This document shows, piece by piece, positions 1-7,595 of a stretch of DNA of 13,975 bases. The number at the start of each line of letters is the position of its first letter. Positions within the stretch are counted from its first letter, which is position 1. Source of the DNA: CAYOFK01 sp964403185 (GTDB taxonomy: Bacteria; Bacteroidota; Bacteroidia; Bacteroidales; VadinHA17). The translations under genes and the position numbers were made by a program. The DNA is taken from contig CAYOFK010000079.1 in assembly GCA_964403185.1 (NCBI GenBank), positions 1 to 13,975 of the forward strand, in the 5' to 3' direction. A model generated the notes under the pieces. The model saw only the letters and a program-made list of their open reading frames with translations. It was not told the DNA's origin and did not search any database.

Positions 1-53
1 GATTCCGTATCAAGTACGGAATGATGCTATTAGGTTGCTTTTGAGACAGCCCC
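1..53 (+). repeat. Dispersed repeat end with hairpin, left edge
   Basis: A short hairpin lies at the very edge, with arms ATTCCGTA (2-9) and TACGGAAT (15-22) and loop TCAAG. Sixteen bases further on is the box CTTTTGAGACAGCCCC (38-53). The same arrangement appears inverted at the right edge of the window, with an identical 16-base box and a hairpin that keeps the ATTCC/GGAAT base but has a different upper stem. Seen from the box, the element points out of the window, so only its end is visible here. The box resembles a terminal inverted repeat of an insertion sequence or MITE (from memory, not searched). No transposase is present inside the window. Confidence 0.6.
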
Positions 54-73
54 GAGTTAGTATGATTTGGGTG

Positions 74-192
74 CCCGGCTTCATCAATCCCCCTTATTCA
101 CATGCAACCACTTCGTGGTTTATACGCAGTGCCGGGAGATAAGCAAATTAATAACAGGTGCAGGACTTTCTACCCTTCGGGAACCTCAGGGT
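74..192. repeat. Palindrome-rich non-coding stretch with repeat-like motif
   Basis: Several nested inverted repeats are visible. AACCAC (106-111) pairs with GTGGTT (115-120). CCCGGC (74-79) pairs at distance with GCCGGG (131-136). ACCCT (172-176) pairs with AGGGT (188-192), with an alternative CCC/GGG pairing at 173-181. On the minus strand the last piece reads GTCACCCTGAGG followed by CCGAAGGGT, which resembles a widespread small intergenic repeat of the GTCACCCTGAG...CGAAGGGT type (recalled, not searched). No ORF with recognisable protein content lies in 1-318. This stretch is best read as intergenic repeat debris downstream of susD. Confidence 0.4.
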
Positions 193-239
193 GACGCGCA
201 TTTTATAATGCCTCAAAACCCTGATCCCGTGAAATAAAA

Positions 240-307
240 GCAGTCGCAGAATCGGTTCTGCGACTGCTAAAATAAATAAGCTTCGTGACACCGGGATCTC
301 CGGTGTC
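240..307 (-). terminator. Tandem hairpin terminator downstream of susD
   Basis: Two perfect hairpins follow the susD stop codon on the minus strand. The first has 8-bp arms GACACCGG (287-294) and CCGGTGTC (300-307) with a 5-base loop. The second has 12-bp arms GCAGTCGCAGAA (240-251) and TTCTGCGACTGC (256-267) with a four-base loop, and on the minus strand it is followed by TTTTATTTC, a typical intrinsic terminator tail. The pair closes the susC-susD transcript within 80 bases of the stop, so no further genes are expected in that operon. Confidence 0.75.
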
Positions 308-318
308 TTTAGATTCGA

Positions 319-1734
319 TTATTGATTGACCTCGGTAACAACATACATTCCGGGGTCTGCATCAAGATTGTCGTTTGAATTGATTTCAATTTCAGCATAG
401 GGCATCCTCTGGGGCTGCTGGGTCCCACCAGGGTTGAGTGGAAAAGGAACGATCAGATCGCTATCAGAAACCCGCAACCTTCTCACATCATTGTAAGGCA
501 TATGGGTTCCAAAGCCCGATACATACCGTTCCTCAATGATTTCCCTGAGCAAAGCCCTGGTATCATCAATACCATCCGGGTTTTCAATTCCTCCGTTGGT
601 AAAATCAGCGGCCACATAAGCATCATACTGATAGGTGGAATCAATGAAAGCCGAATTCAGGCGCCCGCCGGTATTCATCCATGCCCTCAGGTCATTCAAA
701 TGACCAAGGCCCGTATTAAAGTCTACGGTTCTTGCAGCACATTCCGCAAGGATCAGGGTATTCTCCTCAAAACTAACCAGTTCCTGTGGTTCAAACTCTG
801 CAACAATTCCAATATTAGTTACCGCAGGTTCTTCAATAATTGTGGAGTAATGGAACCGGGCGTATTCATCGGTTTTCGCATTGTTCCTTGATATTCCGCT
901 TCCTGCGTCCAGCAACTGCATCAGGTAGCTGTTCCCGGTTCCGATATCCCCTTCACGGGATCCGTTGATCATGGTCCAATACAAATTTTTGTCCCCGGTT
1001 ATTCCAGGTTCGCCAATTGGAAAGAAACTGTAATTACCCCCATAAGAAGATATTCCACTTTGTGCAGTTATATAGGCTGCTGCATAGTTTTTCATCTGCA
1101 ACAGGTAACGTGCTTTCAGCGTATAGGCTGCTGCGATCCAACTATCTTTATCTCCTGAAAAATGGAGATCTTCAGGTATGTTTCTGTCGGTGGCAGCAGT
1201 CAGGTCTGCAATTGCATCGTCAAGCAGAGCATTTGCAGCAGTGAAAACCGATACCTGGCTGTCGAATACCGGATCCGGGAAATCCGGATTGTTAATCTCC
1301 GAATAAGGTACATCTCCGAATAAAGTTGCGGCGGTACCAATGGCATGCGCCTCCATCACTTTACAGATTCCAACCATCAGGTAATCATCCGGCACCATAT
1401 CAATAATAGCCCTGACATTTGGGATGCATCCCACATAGATACGGCTCCATGTTTGATTAGATTCTACTGCAGAAAGAGAATATCCGTAGATATTGGAATA
1501 CAAAGATTGAAATCCGATGAGCTGTCCGCTGTACATTCCGCCGATACGATTATTGTGGCCGGCCTGGGCCACAATATTGGCAAGCTGGGCTCCTTTTAAA
1601 AGTAGCCTTGCTTCAATATCTGTCTGTACCAGATTGTTTGGATTCTCATTGACACCTTCTACCATTTTCTCACAAGAAGTCAACAAGATGCTCAAACTCA
1701 CCATTACAAACAATGTTTTAATAAATATTCGCAT
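319..1734 (-). CDS. susD-like: SusD/RagB-family outer-membrane lipoprotein
   Basis: This is a surface lipoprotein that binds oligomeric nutrients and hands them to its SusC partner. The N-terminus is a lipoprotein signal ending in LLTSC, with Cys21 as the lipidated residue. The SusD hallmark LFGDVPYSE is at residues 138-146, followed by a TPR-like helix around 199-212 (W..AAYTLKARYLL). The C-terminal part carries YNDVRRLR and a QPQRMPYAEIEIN segment typical of the SusD-like family end. At 471 residues the length is normal and the gene looks intact. It starts 42 bases after the susC stop on the same strand, without a visible Shine-Dalgarno site, as is usual in this phylum. The substrate cannot be read from the sequence: no glycosidase, lyase, peptidase or sulfatase adjoins the pair. 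Confidence 0.93.
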   Translation of the reverse strand: MRIFIKTLFVMVSLSILLTSCEKMVEGVNENPNNLVQTDIEARLLLKGAQLANIVAQAGHNNRIGGMYSGQLIGFQSLYSNIYGYSLSAVESNQTWSRIYVGCIPNVRAIIDMVPDDYLMVGICKVMEAHAIGTAATLFGDVPYSEINNPDFPDPVFDSQVSVFTAANALLDDAIADLTAATDRNIPEDLHFSGDKDSWIAAAYTLKARYLLQMKNYAAAYITAQSGISSYGGNYSFFPIGEPGITGDKNLYWTMINGSREGDIGTGNSYLMQLLDAGSGISRNNAKTDEYARFHYSTIIEEPAVTNIGIVAEFEPQELVSFEENTLILAECAARTVDFNTGLGHLNDLRAWMNTGGRLNSAFIDSTYQYDAYVAADFTNGGIENPDGIDDTRALLREIIEERYVSGFGTHMPYNDVRRLRVSDSDLIVPFPLNPGGTQQPQRMPYAEIEINSNDNLDADPGMYVVTEVNQ

Positions 1735-1776
1735 GATTGTATATGTTTTTAAATTTTAAATAGTTCGTTTAAACAA

Positions 1777-4700
1777 TTAGTAAGTTACAGAGAGTGAGAA
1801 CAAGAAAGAGCGGGTGCTCGGATTGGTAAAATAATCCAGACCAAATCCGTTACTGACACCCCCCTGGTTGATTTCCGGGTCAACACCGGGAATACCATCC
1901 CATATAAATAAATTCCTTCCGGAAGCTGTAAATACAAGGGATCCGAGTTTTGTTTTCTCCCTGAATCTCGGTGAGTCAATGGTATAGCTTAAAGAAATTT
2001 CCTTAAGTCTTGTCCAGGTAGCATCATAAATTGAGAAATTATAGGCCTGGTTGTCTCCAAAACCACCCCCGATACCATGACGGTACCAGGTTTCATCAAG
2101 GATCACATCTCCGCCACCAAAATTCTCAATATTTCCACGAACCGTTGTCCCTGCAGTGATAACATCCCCGTCATAATTTACAAGATCCTGGGTAAGGGTT
2201 ACCCTGCCGGCTGTTACATCAGTAGTTCCGAAACGCCTCAACACCCATAAAGTTCTCGGAGAAAAATCCCCACCCCGGGAATGGGCAAACAAGACATTCA
2301 GACCGAGTTTTTTCCAGTTAGCTCTTACTCCGATGCTACCGGTCCAGTCAGGATTCGGGTCACCCAATACAATAGGACTGCTGGTAATTTGCGGGAAGCC
2401 GTTGGCATCAAGGATTAAATTACCACCTTCATCGGTCTGGGATCCGGTTCCATATAAAACTCCTAAAGGTTGTCCGACAATGGCTTGTGAGGATACTGAG
2501 CCGGGAGCCAGCCGAATGGAGGATGTGCCTGCCAGGTCTGTAACCTCATTTCTGTTCCTGGCGAAAATCAGGTAGGCATTCACATTGTAATCCCTTTCCC
2601 TGACAATATCGAAATCCATATCCATTTCAAAACCTTTATTCTCCATACTGGCTGCATTGGCATACTGGGTATCAAAGCCTGATGATGGAGAAAGACCTAC
2701 CCAGATCAGGATGTCTTCAATCTTATTCTGGTAATAGGTAGCCGAAAAAGAAAATTTATCCTTGAAAAATCTCAGGTCGGTTCCGATTTCCCATTCTGTT
2801 TTCATTTCCGGTTTCAGATCCGGGTTTCCAAGATCATCATTCAGACGAAACCCTCCACCAAATAAATTAATATCCAAAAAGCTGGAATAAGACCAGTAGG
2901 AAAATCCTCCCTCAACTGTTGTTTCAAAACGATGGGATGATGGCTGTACCCCCACTTTCCCCCAGGAAGCCCGAAGTTTCCCAAAGGAGAAAAAATCAGA
3001 GGATATCATATCGGAAAATTGCCAGGCTGCATCAAATGCAGGGTAGAAGAAATTCCCCTTCACACTGGAAGCCGCTTCCAAACCTCCTGATGCAGTTACA
3101 AACAACTGATCAAACAGGCTGAAGTTAAATACATAAAAACCCCTGTTCGACTGCCGTATCGTTTTATAATTTTGATAGGTTGAATTTTCCGCCGCCGTAT
3201 TCAGATCAGTGGTTTGTTTCCTGGAATCAACAAGGAATCCTTCGATATCTCCTGAATTACGAACATATCGTCTGTCATTATAATTCCAGCCCAGGGTTGC
3301 CGACAGCGAAACCTGATCTGTTAAATTGAAGTTTCCGGTACCTATGACATCAAAATTCACTTCCTGAATACGGATCATATCTTCTGCAAACCGTCCTTCT
3401 CTGCGGCCACTACCGGCAGAGTTAACCGGGAAGAAATAAACCCTGTTGTCATCAGATCTGTCCACACCTCCTCTCGCAGTTAACCTCAACCACTCCACCG
3501 GAGTGATATTGATCTCCTGCGACATGATAAAGCGGTCAACTGCGGATGTAGCCATCTGCTCATTGCTAGTCCAGAGCGGGTTGTTATAAGATGGGGGACT
3601 GTTTCCCAGGTATCTTCTGTAGGCCCTGTGTGCGTTGGCATTGGCTGTTCCATCCGATGCGTAGTAGGTGCCGATATAATGCCTGATATCAAAATCAGGC
3701 GGGTTACGCAACAATCCCAGCAATAAACCGGAAACATTTGAACTCTGTTGGATCCGGTTGGAGAAAGAATGCATATAACTCGCCTTGGTACTTGTATTCA
3801 GCCACTTGATCGGGAAATATTTAACATTGAGGCGAACATTGGTCCTGTCATAACTTGAATTACGGATGATCCCATCCTGGTCAATCCTGCCAAAGCTGAA
3901 AAAGTATTGACTCTTATCACTTCCACCGCTGATAGAAAGGTCATGTTGCCAGAATCCTCCAGTCTGGAAAGTGGCATCCCAGTTTTCCTCCACAAAAGTA
4001 TCCTTTGAATTTTTTGTATCCAGCGGATAATACTTGGTGCCATCTATTGCTTCAAAATACTGACCGGTCTCATCAAATACATCATCCCCACCTGCACGAT
4101 CGGGGATATAATCACCCCAGGATTCGGACCGTGTAGGACTGTAAACTCCACCCCTGCCCTGGCCATAAATATTCTGCATGGGGTATCTTTTGTTCACCTG
4201 GTCCAAAGAAAGGGTGATTTTGTAATTGATGGTCAGCTTTCCGGGCTTCCCGTTCTTTGTTGTGATCATAAGTACGCCGTTGGCAGCCCGTGAACCCCAC
4301 AGGGAAGCTGCTGCAGCCCCTTTCAGGATTTCAATAGACTCAATGTCATTCGGATTGAGGTCGTTTAACCTGGACTGCTGGGAAGTCCCGGCATCCCGGC
4401 CGCCTGTAATGCTGTTTCCTCCGGCATAAACGGTTGAGTTGTTGATAGGAACCCCATCCAGGATGATCAAAGGATTACTGGACCCTCCAATGGTGTTGGC
4501 GCCGCGGATCCTGATGGTGGTTCCTGCACCCGGGTCACCGTTTGACCTGGATACCTGTACATTGGAAGCTCTCGATCCAAGAGAATTCAAAATCATGGCT
4601 TCCCCTGAACTGACAATATCTTCACCGCCAACCGAGGAAGATACTTGCGCAGCTTCATCCTTTTTGACAGTAAAACCCAGAGCAGTTACAACCACTTCAT

Positions 4701-5010
4701 CGAGACGCTGGGTTCCGGGGGTCAGAGTAACGTTAATAGTCACCTGGCTGCCAACCGTAACCGTATAAGTCGCAAAGCCTATGTAACTGAATTCAAGTGC
4801 AGACTCAGGTCCTGCTACCTGCAGGGAATAATCGCCATTGATGTCAGTAATCGTACCATTGTTGGTACCTGCTTCAAGGATATTTACCCCCGGAAGGGTT
4901 TCTCCCTGATCGTCAGTTACCGTCCCTCGCACCATTGTCTGGGCAAACAAAGTTCCACCCAACAATAATGATAGAACAAAAAGTAATACTTTAATTGTTC
5001 TCATAAGCAT
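1777..5010 (-). CDS. susC-like: SusC/RagA-family TonB-dependent outer-membrane transporter
   Basis: This is a TonB-linked beta-barrel importer that works as a complex with the SusD-like lipoprotein. A signal peptide covers residues 1-24 (cleavage after LFAQ). A carboxypeptidase-regulatory-like beta-sandwich lies at about 27-98 (VRGTVTDDQGETLPGVNI...). A TonB box, DEVVVTALG, is at 104-112. The plug spans about 115-253, with IRIRGANT, PLIILDGVPI and the family motif GAAAASLWGSRAANGVLMI (231-249). The rest is barrel, ending in the aromatic-terminated FSLSVTY needed for outer-membrane insertion. The length of 1077 residues is typical. ATG at 5010 is used here, but the second ATG at 5004 (MRTIK) is equally plausible. 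No N-terminal signalling extension and no anti-sigma gene are present, so regulation is not by a local ECF sigma/anti-sigma pair. Confidence 0.95.
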   Translation of the reverse strand: MLMRTIKVLLFVLSLLLGGTLFAQTMVRGTVTDDQGETLPGVNILEAGTNNGTITDINGDYSLQVAGPESALEFSYIGFATYTVTVGSQVTINVTLTPGTQRLDEVVVTALGFTVKKDEAAQVSSSVGGEDIVSSGEAMILNSLGSRASNVQVSRSNGDPGAGTTIRIRGANTIGGSSNPLIILDGVPINNSTVYAGGNSITGGRDAGTSQQSRLNDLNPNDIESIEILKGAAAASLWGSRAANGVLMITTKNGKPGKLTINYKITLSLDQVNKRYPMQNIYGQGRGGVYSPTRSESWGDYIPDRAGGDDVFDETGQYFEAIDGTKYYPLDTKNSKDTFVEENWDATFQTGGFWQHDLSISGGSDKSQYFFSFGRIDQDGIIRNSSYDRTNVRLNVKYFPIKWLNTSTKASYMHSFSNRIQQSSNVSGLLLGLLRNPPDFDIRHYIGTYYASDGTANANAHRAYRRYLGNSPPSYNNPLWTSNEQMATSAVDRFIMSQEINITPVEWLRLTARGGVDRSDDNRVYFFPVNSAGSGRREGRFAEDMIRIQEVNFDVIGTGNFNLTDQVSLSATLGWNYNDRRYVRNSGDIEGFLVDSRKQTTDLNTAAENSTYQNYKTIRQSNRGFYVFNFSLFDQLFVTASGGLEAASSVKGNFFYPAFDAAWQFSDMISSDFFSFGKLRASWGKVGVQPSSHRFETTVEGGFSYWSYSSFLDINLFGGGFRLNDDLGNPDLKPEMKTEWEIGTDLRFFKDKFSFSATYYQNKIEDILIWVGLSPSSGFDTQYANAASMENKGFEMDMDFDIVRERDYNVNAYLIFARNRNEVTDLAGTSSIRLAPGSVSSQAIVGQPLGVLYGTGSQTDEGGNLILDANGFPQITSSPIVLGDPNPDWTGSIGVRANWKKLGLNVLFAHSRGGDFSPRTLWVLRRFGTTDVTAGRVTLTQDLVNYDGDVITAGTTVRGNIENFGGGDVILDETWYRHGIGGGFGDNQAYNFSIYDATWTRLKEISLSYTIDSPRFREKTKLGSLVFTASGRNLFIWDGIPGVDPEINQGGVSNGFGLDYFTNPSTRSFLFSLSVTY

Positions 5011-5065
5011 TAAATTTTAGATGATTAATTTATTTCGTTATTAAGGGTACTATCAAAATACAATT

Positions 5066-5099
5066 TAAATATAATCTTTTTCTTTAATAAAACCACAAA
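5066..5099 (-). promoter_or_regulatory. Candidate susC promoter (Bacteroidota type)
   Basis: Read on the minus strand, TTTG (complement of 5096-5099) is followed after 22 bases by TATATTTA (complement of 5066-5073). That matches the phylum consensus TTTG...TAnnTTTG except for the last base of the -7 box. It would give a leader of roughly 50 bases before the susC ATG. The region is AT-rich, so chance matches are possible. Confidence 0.35.
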
Positions 5100-5153
5100 T
5101 TGAATTGCAGCAAATTTTCAGAAAACCAGTATTTTACATAAAAAAATAAAACC

Positions 5154-5444
5154 ATGGCTGATAATGAAACCGGATTCCGGAATCGCGACCTGACGGTGGA
5201 GGTCATTACCAAACCCGATGCCGACATAAAAGCCAATATTGAACGTACGGTACTGGGTGTTCCGGGCGGTATGTTGTATAAGATCGTTGATCCCACTAAA
5301 AGGCTTGATGAATTAATACGCCCTTTTTTTATAACCCTGCGAAAAGCCGGCCGCCTGCTGGGTACGGCATGCCTGGCCCACCGGATGGTGAAAGATCTGG
5401 ATAAAATTCATAATTCTTATTATATCCGGTATTTTTCAGTATGA
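5154..5444 (+). pseudogene. Short ORF, probable N-terminal remnant of a GNAT-like protein
   Basis: This is a 96-residue ORF with coherent protein-like sequence. Residues about 32-96 contain ERTVLGVPGG, then FFITLRKAGRLLGTACLAHR and YYIRYFSV. The pattern of a beta-strand with LGT/C, a basic segment, then YYIRYFS recalls the N-terminal part of long GNAT-type N-acetyltransferases of this phylum, which run to several hundred residues (recalled, not searched). Here the frame stops just after YYIRYFSV. The next 136 bases before the convergent trmJ end hold several stops in all frames and no convincing continuation. I therefore favour a truncated or decayed gene, although a genuine small protein cannot be excluded. 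It is divergent from susC, with 143 bases between the two starts. Confidence 0.45.
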
Positions 5445-5580
5445 ATGAATCTGACATACAAAGTTTTTACGGGAACCCGGTTTACATTTCCGGACACGAC
5501 ATGACCTGATGCTGCGTAAGATGATGCAACTGTTGTATTCTCTTATTCCGGAAGTGCTAATAAAAACCTCTGGACTTGTT

Positions 5581-6264
5581 TTATTCAAGATGTTTTTCCA
5601 GAACGTTGCAGACGGAATGCAGCAGGCGCAGGTCTGAGGCTTGCAGCAGGACCAGGCGTTCAAGGATGCGGCCATGCCTGGCATCCTGTTCCGGGATCCC
5701 GATCTCCTTCAGCAACCTGCCTGTTTTTTTCTTCAGGGATCTGTAGGATGTTCCCGTTTTACCGGATGGCTGCAAACCCCCGTAAGTTTTTACAGAGCTC
5801 AGAGTGTAAGCATAGAGCATAACAGCCTGAGCCAGGTTCAGGGAAGGAAAGGGCTGTGCCTGGGGAATGTAACTGATGAGGTCACATTTTTTCAGTTCAG
5901 CATTTGTGAGTCCGGATTCCTCACACCCGAAGAGGATCCCTGTTTGGTTTGCAAAAACTTTCTTTCCCTGCAGGATCCCTGGAATATCCCCGAGGGGATA
6001 CTGATCAGATTTTATTCTTCTTTTCTTTGCACTGGACCCGATTAAAAAGTCCAGGTCCTCAGTAGCGGTGTCAATATCCTCAAATATTCCGGCATTATCC
6101 AAAACAGCGTGTGACCCATGTGCCAGCCACCTGGCTTTTTTGTCAGGAAAGTTCCGGGGATTTACCAATCGCAACTCACTGAACCCCATGGTGTTTATTG
6201 CCCGCGCTGCTGCTCCGATATTTTCAGGAACAGCGGGTTCGACAAGTATGAAACAAACATCCAT
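5581..6264 (-). CDS. trmJ: TrmJ/YjtD-family SPOUT RNA 2'-O-methyltransferase
   Basis: This is a cytoplasmic methyltransferase that uses S-adenosylmethionine to 2'-O-methylate RNA. TrmJ proteins modify position 32 of the tRNA anticodon loop (family knowledge). The three SpoU/SPOUT motifs are all visible: motif 1 PENIGAAARA (13-22) with GFSELRLVNP after it, motif 2 LFGCEESGLTN (111-121), and motif 3 PFPSLNLAQAVMLYAY (138-153), which builds the trefoil-knot cofactor site. The 227-residue length and the C-terminal helical extension (about 175-227) fit TrmJ better than the shorter TrmL. The start gives MDVCFILVEP, where strand 1 of the SPOUT fold begins. It diverges from the GroES-like gene. The exact RNA target is inferred, and an rRNA target remains possible. 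Confidence 0.85.
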   Translation of the reverse strand: MDVCFILVEPAVPENIGAAARAINTMGFSELRLVNPRNFPDKKARWLAHGSHAVLDNAGIFEDIDTATEDLDFLIGSSAKKRRIKSDQYPLGDIPGILQGKKVFANQTGILFGCEESGLTNAELKKCDLISYIPQAQPFPSLNLAQAVMLYAYTLSSVKTYGGLQPSGKTGTSYRSLKKKTGRLLKEIGIPEQDARHGRILERLVLLQASDLRLLHSVCNVLEKHLE

Positions 6265-6359
6265 GCAATTTTTGAACTTGGTAGGCCATAAAAGTAGGAA
6301 AAATAGCCAACAGGCCTTTATTTAGAACAACTATATAGACTTTGAGGGAATCAAAATAT

Positions 6360-6367
6360 TATATTTG
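6360..6367 (+). promoter_or_regulatory. Candidate -7 box for the GroES-like gene
   Basis: TATATTTG exactly matches the TAnnTTTG -7 element of Bacteroidota primary-sigma promoters and lies 18 bases before the ATG at 6386. The nearest upstream TTTG (6341-6344) is only 15 bases away, shorter than the usual spacing, so the -33 half is weak. The same 121-base gap must also drive trmJ on the other strand; the best minus-strand box there is TATAGTTG (complement of 6328-6335), with one mismatch. Confidence 0.4.
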
Positions 6368-6385
6368 CAGGTATAACTTTCATAT

Positions 6386-6769
6386 ATGACATTAAATATT
6401 GAGGAGAAGGGTCTGGAAAAACTCATAGCTGTGGGAGACCGGATCCTGGTAAAACCAAAATCTGCACAATCCAAAACAAAATCGGGCCTGTATCTTCCCC
6501 CGGGAGTTCAGGAAAAGGAAAACATTCATAGCGGATATGTTGTAAAAGTGGGACCGGGCTATCCTATTCCCGTCATTTCAGAGGTGGATGAGCCCTGGAA
6601 GGATAAGTCGGAAGAAGTGAAATACGTGCCCCTGCAACCTAAGCTGGGGGATCTGGCCATCTACTTGCAGAACAGTGGATATGAGATTTTCTTTAACCAT
6701 GAAAAATATGTCATCATCCCGCATTCTGCCATATTGTTGTTAATCCGCGATTCAGGCTTGCTGGAATGA
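6386..6769 (+). CDS. Divergent GroES/Cpn10-family protein
   Basis: This is a 127-residue GroES-fold protein. The family N-terminal strand is visible as LIAVGDRILVKPKS (13-26), followed by a mobile-loop-like stretch, KTKSGLYLPPGVQEKENIHSG (from residue 31), and the roof strand YVVKVGPG (51-58). The second half, GDLAIYLQNSGYEIFFNHEKYVIIPHSAIL, matches the GroES pattern of GD.V.....G.E...-..y.I.....IL. Compared with canonical GroES (about 95 residues) it has an insertion at roughly 59-86 that contains WKDKSEE. The loop tripeptide LYL stands where GroES usually has IVL. No GroEL gene is adjacent. It could be a stand-alone co-chaperonin variant rather than the partner of the housekeeping GroEL; binding to GroEL is not shown by the sequence. 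Confidence 0.8.
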   Translation: MTLNIEEKGLEKLIAVGDRILVKPKSAQSKTKSGLYLPPGVQEKENIHSGYVVKVGPGYPIPVISEVDEPWKDKSEEVKYVPLQPKLGDLAIYLQNSGYEIFFNHEKYVIIPHSAILLLIRDSGLLE

Positions 6770-6865
6770 TGAGTAACACCAGGATTCCCAATATACTTAT
6801 ATTTAACTATTTTCGTTGGGTAATTATTAACCTGCGTGATGAACATTGAACTAAAGGATGAAACC

Positions 6866-7480
6866 ATGAAAACACTGAATGTATTTAAAATAATGTTAGT
6901 AATTGTATCCGTTTTGGTAGTGAAGCCTGCCGGCTATGGCCAGGGAGCGAGCCGCATGATACAGGTGCTGGACACGGCCACACTCAGGGCGCAATTTCAA
7001 TACATCCATGACCGCACACTTATTTACGAGAATTACAGGGCCATCCGGGAGGATGTTTTTCAAAAGATCAGAGGCAACTCCATGGATTCATTATTAAAAG
7101 CCAAAAACAGGATCATGGAATTGAGTGCATTGCTGACCCAATCCAACGACCGGATTGATTCACTTAATACAGTTCTGTACAAGACAAAAAATGAACTGGA
7201 AAGCGCTATAAAAAATAAAAACAGTATCAAGATGTTTGGTTTTCAGACGAATAAAATAATGTATAAAACCATCATGTGGTCGGTCACTACCGGGTTGACC
7301 ACTCTGCTGATCTTCTTATTCCTCGTGTTTAAGCGGACCCGTATTGTCACTCATCATATCCGGAAAGACTATGAGGAAACGAGGGACGAATTTGAGGCCT
7401 ACAAAAAATCCTCCCGTGAGCGCTATGAAAATCTGGTGGTAAGCCATCATAAAGAGATCATGAAACTTAAAGGAAATTAA
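6866..7480 (+). CDS. Membrane-anchored coiled-coil protein, function unknown
   Basis: The start is placed at 6866 because AAAGGA (6853-6858) is correctly spaced before it and it begins directly with a signal peptide (MKTLNVFKIMLVIVSVLVV). An upstream in-frame ATG at 6836 would add ten polar residues before the signal. The 204-residue product has, in order, a signal sequence to about residue 25, an exported helical region (about 30-75), a coiled coil (about 75-118, KAKNRIMELSALLTQSNDRI), one membrane span (about 134-155) and a basic, charged cytoplasmic helix (about 156-204). Similar Bacteroidota proteins are sometimes labelled tRNA (guanine-N1)-methyltransferase, but no methyltransferase motif is present here, so I do not use that name. 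It lies between the GroES-like gene and the helicase. A structural or scaffold role is only a guess. Confidence 0.75.
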   Translation: MKTLNVFKIMLVIVSVLVVKPAGYGQGASRMIQVLDTATLRAQFQYIHDRTLIYENYRAIREDVFQKIRGNSMDSLLKAKNRIMELSALLTQSNDRIDSLNTVLYKTKNELESAIKNKNSIKMFGFQTNKIMYKTIMWSVTTGLTTLLIFLFLVFKRTRIVTHHIRKDYEETRDEFEAYKKSSRERYENLVVSHHKEIMKLKGN

Positions 7481-7542
7481 TTTCACCCGGGGTTGATGAA
7501 ATATGCAACGGAATTTTTTCGTGAATTTGTAATTAATAATCA

Positions 7543-7578
7543 TTTGTGTCCGGCTGTCTGTAGAATATCGTACATTTG
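7543..7578 (+). promoter_or_regulatory. Candidate promoter of the helicase-sigma-csp cluster
   Basis: TACATTTG (7571-7578) is a perfect TAnnTTTG -7 box. A TTTG lies at 7543-7546, 24 bases upstream, somewhat longer than the usual -33 spacing. Transcription would begin about ten bases before the helicase ATG at 7596, giving a very short leader. Such short leaders are common in this phylum and imply that there is no leader-based cold-shock thermosensor here. Confidence 0.4.
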
Positions 7579-7595
7579 CGGCCTAATACAGAGAT

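Noticed and set aside
4439..4768. Plus-strand ORF of 109 codons inside susC
   Set aside because: It lies wholly antisense to a fully supported SusC frame, and its translation shows no domain or protein-like pattern.
5154..5444. Small antitoxin or toxin gene
   Set aside because: There is no partner gene and no DNA-binding or nuclease motif; the sequence resembles the start of a longer acyltransferase-like protein instead.
5436..5684. Minus-strand ORF overlapping the end of trmJ
   Set aside because: It overlaps a well-supported TrmJ C-terminus in another frame and is rich in Cys and Ser without any motif.
6836..6866. Earlier ATG for the coiled-coil protein
   Set aside because: It would put ten polar residues before the signal peptide, whereas the ATG at 6866 has a correctly spaced AAAGGA and begins the signal directly.
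6866..7480. tRNA (guanine-N1)-methyltransferase label for the coiled-coil protein
   Set aside because: No SAM-binding or knot motif is present; the protein is a signal peptide, coiled coils and one membrane span.
7481..7595. Terminator after the coiled-coil gene
   Set aside because: Only a five-base TTTCA/TGAAA pairing lies near a T-run that is not directly adjacent; it is too weak to call.
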